Below, piece after piece: positions 63,027-64,000 of a stretch of 64,000 nt of DNA (position 1 is its first letter; each line of letters begins with the position of its first letter). This stretch comes from an uncultured bacterium (GTDB lineage: Bacteria > Verrucomicrobiota > Kiritimatiellia > CAIKKV01 > CAIJXV01). The notes under the pieces are model-generated. The model worked only from the letters and a program-made list of their open reading frames with translations. It was not told the origin of the DNA and ran no database searches. The stretch covers positions 1 through 64,000 of the forward strand of contig CAIJXV010000032.1 in the NCBI GenBank assembly GCA_903824675.1, read 5' to 3'. The translations under genes and the position numbers were made by a program.

Positions 63027-63045
63027 AGCGGCCGGGGTGGCCGCT
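63027..63045. terminator. Hairpin between convergent E3 and aguB genes
   Basis: AGCGGCC (63027-63033) pairs with GGCCGCT (63039-63045) across a five-base loop, between the E3 stop and the end of the convergent amidase gene. A few T residues follow. Likely terminator. Confidence 0.5.
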
Positions 63046-63929
63046 TATTCACTGAATCGCTTCAATAAATCCCCATAGGCGTCGATCCGCCGGTCACGTA
63101 AAAAGGGCCACATCCGCCGAACGGTTTCGGTCCGGGTCGGATCGAGCGCTATCGTCAGCACGGCCTCTTCATTTTCCGGTGCCTGGGCCAGCATTTCGCC
63201 CTGGCACCCGGCGACGAAACTCGACCCCCAAAACTGGGCGCCCGCCCGGTCTGGCCCGGGATCCGGCTCTGTGCCGGTTCGATTGACGCTGATCACCGGC
63301 ACATGATTGGCGATGGCATGGGAGCGTTGGACGGTAATCCAGGCATCCCGCTGACGCACTTGCTCATCCCGGGGCTCCATCGGATCCCAACCGATCGCGG
63401 TCGGATAAATCAGATACTCCGCACCGTGCAGGGCCATGATCCGCGCGGCCTCCGGATACCATTGATCCCAGCAGACGAGCACCCCCAGCACCCCCACCGA
63501 TGTCCGGATGGGGGTAAACCCGAGATCGCCGGGTGTGAAATAGAATTTTTCATGGTAGCCGGGATCGTCGGGGATGTGCATCTTGCGGTAGCGTCCGGCC
63601 ATGGAACCGTCGTGCTCGATTACGACCGCCGTGTTGTGATACAGACCGGCACCCCGCTTCTCGAACAGGGAAATCACCAGAACCACACCCAGTTCGCGGG
63701 CCAGATCCCCGAAATAACGGGTGGACGGTCCCGGCACCGTTTCTGCCAGGTCAAACCGGGCCGGATCCTGCCGGTCGCAGAAATAGAGGGTGTTGTGCAA
63801 TTCGGGCAACACGATCAGTCGGGCACCCCGCCCGGCAGCTTCGCGAATCCGGTCGGCCAACCGGCGGCGGTTGGTATCGATATCCGGCGTATTGCGCTGT
63901 TGAATCAGGCCCACGATCAACGGTTTCAT
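63045..63929 (-). CDS. aguB: N-carbamoylputrescine amidase
   Basis: 294-residue nitrilase-superfamily enzyme (Glu-Lys-Cys). Glu in LIVLPELHNTLYF, Lys in YRKMHIPDDPGYHEKFYF, and Cys in LVCWDQWYPEAARIMAL form the triad; PGDLGF and GSSFVAG are typical of AguB. It hydrolyses N-carbamoylputrescine to putrescine, CO2 and ammonia. Its start overlaps the stop of the agmatine deiminase gene (ATGA), giving the known aguA-aguB pair. Confidence 0.93.
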   Translation of the reverse strand: MKPLIVGLIQQRNTPDIDTNRRRLADRIREAAGRGARLIVLPELHNTLYFCDRQDPARFDLAETVPGPSTRYFGDLARELGVVLVISLFEKRGAGLYHNTAVVIEHDGSMAGRYRKMHIPDDPGYHEKFYFTPGDLGFTPIRTSVGVLGVLVCWDQWYPEAARIMALHGAEYLIYPTAIGWDPMEPRDEQVRQRDAWITVQRSHAIANHVPVISVNRTGTEPDPGPDRAGAQFWGSSFVAGCQGEMLAQAPENEEAVLTIALDPTRTETVRRMWPFLRDRRIDAYGDLLKRFSE

Positions 63930-64000
63930 TCCACATTCTCCCCGGGGATTTGCTGAGTCAGACAATGCACCGCGCCATGTTGCAAAATAAAGCCGGTGGC
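63926..64000 (-). CDS. aguA: Agmatine deiminase, C-terminal fragment cut by the window edge
   Basis: The last 24 codons of a minus-strand gene that continues past the window. The visible product ends HGAVHCLTQQIPGENVE; the HC.TQQ.P motif contains the active-site Cys of agmatine deiminase. It precedes aguB with a four-base overlap, which fits conversion of agmatine to N-carbamoylputrescine and then putrescine. Confidence 0.8.
   Translation of the reverse strand, partial: ATGFILQHGAVHCLTQQIPGENVE

Overview
The window is a G+C-rich bacterial chromosome segment, densely coding, with no rRNA, tRNA, CRISPR array or integrase that I could recognise. It looks like a member of the PVC superphylum, perhaps Kiritimatiellota or a related Verrucomicrobia/Lentisphaerae lineage. 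The hints are a 725-residue GreA with a very long N-terminal extension (as in chlamydiae), a 2234-residue Gly-rich secreted beta-repeat protein, a one-chain E1 alpha-beta dehydrogenase, secreted toroid and beta-helix proteins, and a UroD-like methyltransferase beside AraC regulators. This assignment is inference; no marker gene settles it.

Layout. 0.4-5.7 kb: secreted toroid protein, SH3 protein, M48 lipoprotein protease and a CHASE2 adenylate cyclase. 5.7-8.7 kb: an SOS module with a divergent small membrane protein, lexA, umuD and umuC. 8.8-14.5 kb: a five-gene minus-strand one-carbon operon (homocysteine methyltransferase domain protein, methyl-THF:corrinoid methyltransferase, fhs, metF-like, folD), divergent from a PocR-AraC regulator. 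16.2-18.3 kb: a UroD-family methyltransferase divergent from a second AraC regulator. 18.3-22.7 kb: O-antigen ligase, sugar aminotransferase, nucleotide-sugar epimerase and DUF4412 protein. 22.8-26.1 kb: aldo/keto reductase, radical SAM, FHA protein and pseudopilin. 26-30.8 kb: a glycan operon (AsnB-like amidotransferase, acetyltransferase, PP-loop enzyme, glycosyltransferase). 31-33.9 kb: amidohydrolase, beta-helix protein and 2-hydroxyacid dehydrogenase. 33.9-49.4 kb: housekeeping genes (beta-CASP nuclease, RF3, Ctp protease, TsaD, PP2C, two PaaK ligases with an ACT protein, GreA, CobO, HisK-like phosphatase) and a membrane sensor. 49.5-56.2 kb: the giant surface protein. 56.2-57.1 kb: a repeat-filled gap. 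57.1-63 kb: DeoR regulator and a pyruvate-dehydrogenase-type operon (E1 fusion, E2, E3). 63-64 kb: agmatine catabolism.

How genes work together. Fhs, FolD and the MetF-like protein connect formate to methyl-THF. The next two proteins correspond to the two N-terminal modules of cobalamin methionine synthase as separate chains; the corrinoid-binding module is not in the window. The regulator next door has two 16-bp direct repeats exactly 21 bp apart before its start codon. In the SOS module, a CTAT-N8-ACAG near-palindrome overlaps the -10 of lexA and lies inside the -35/-10 spacer of the divergent small membrane protein gene, so one operator could control both. Dispersed structured repeats occur after umuC, inside the one-carbon operon and within a putative 234-bp inverted-repeat element upstream of the DeoR gene.
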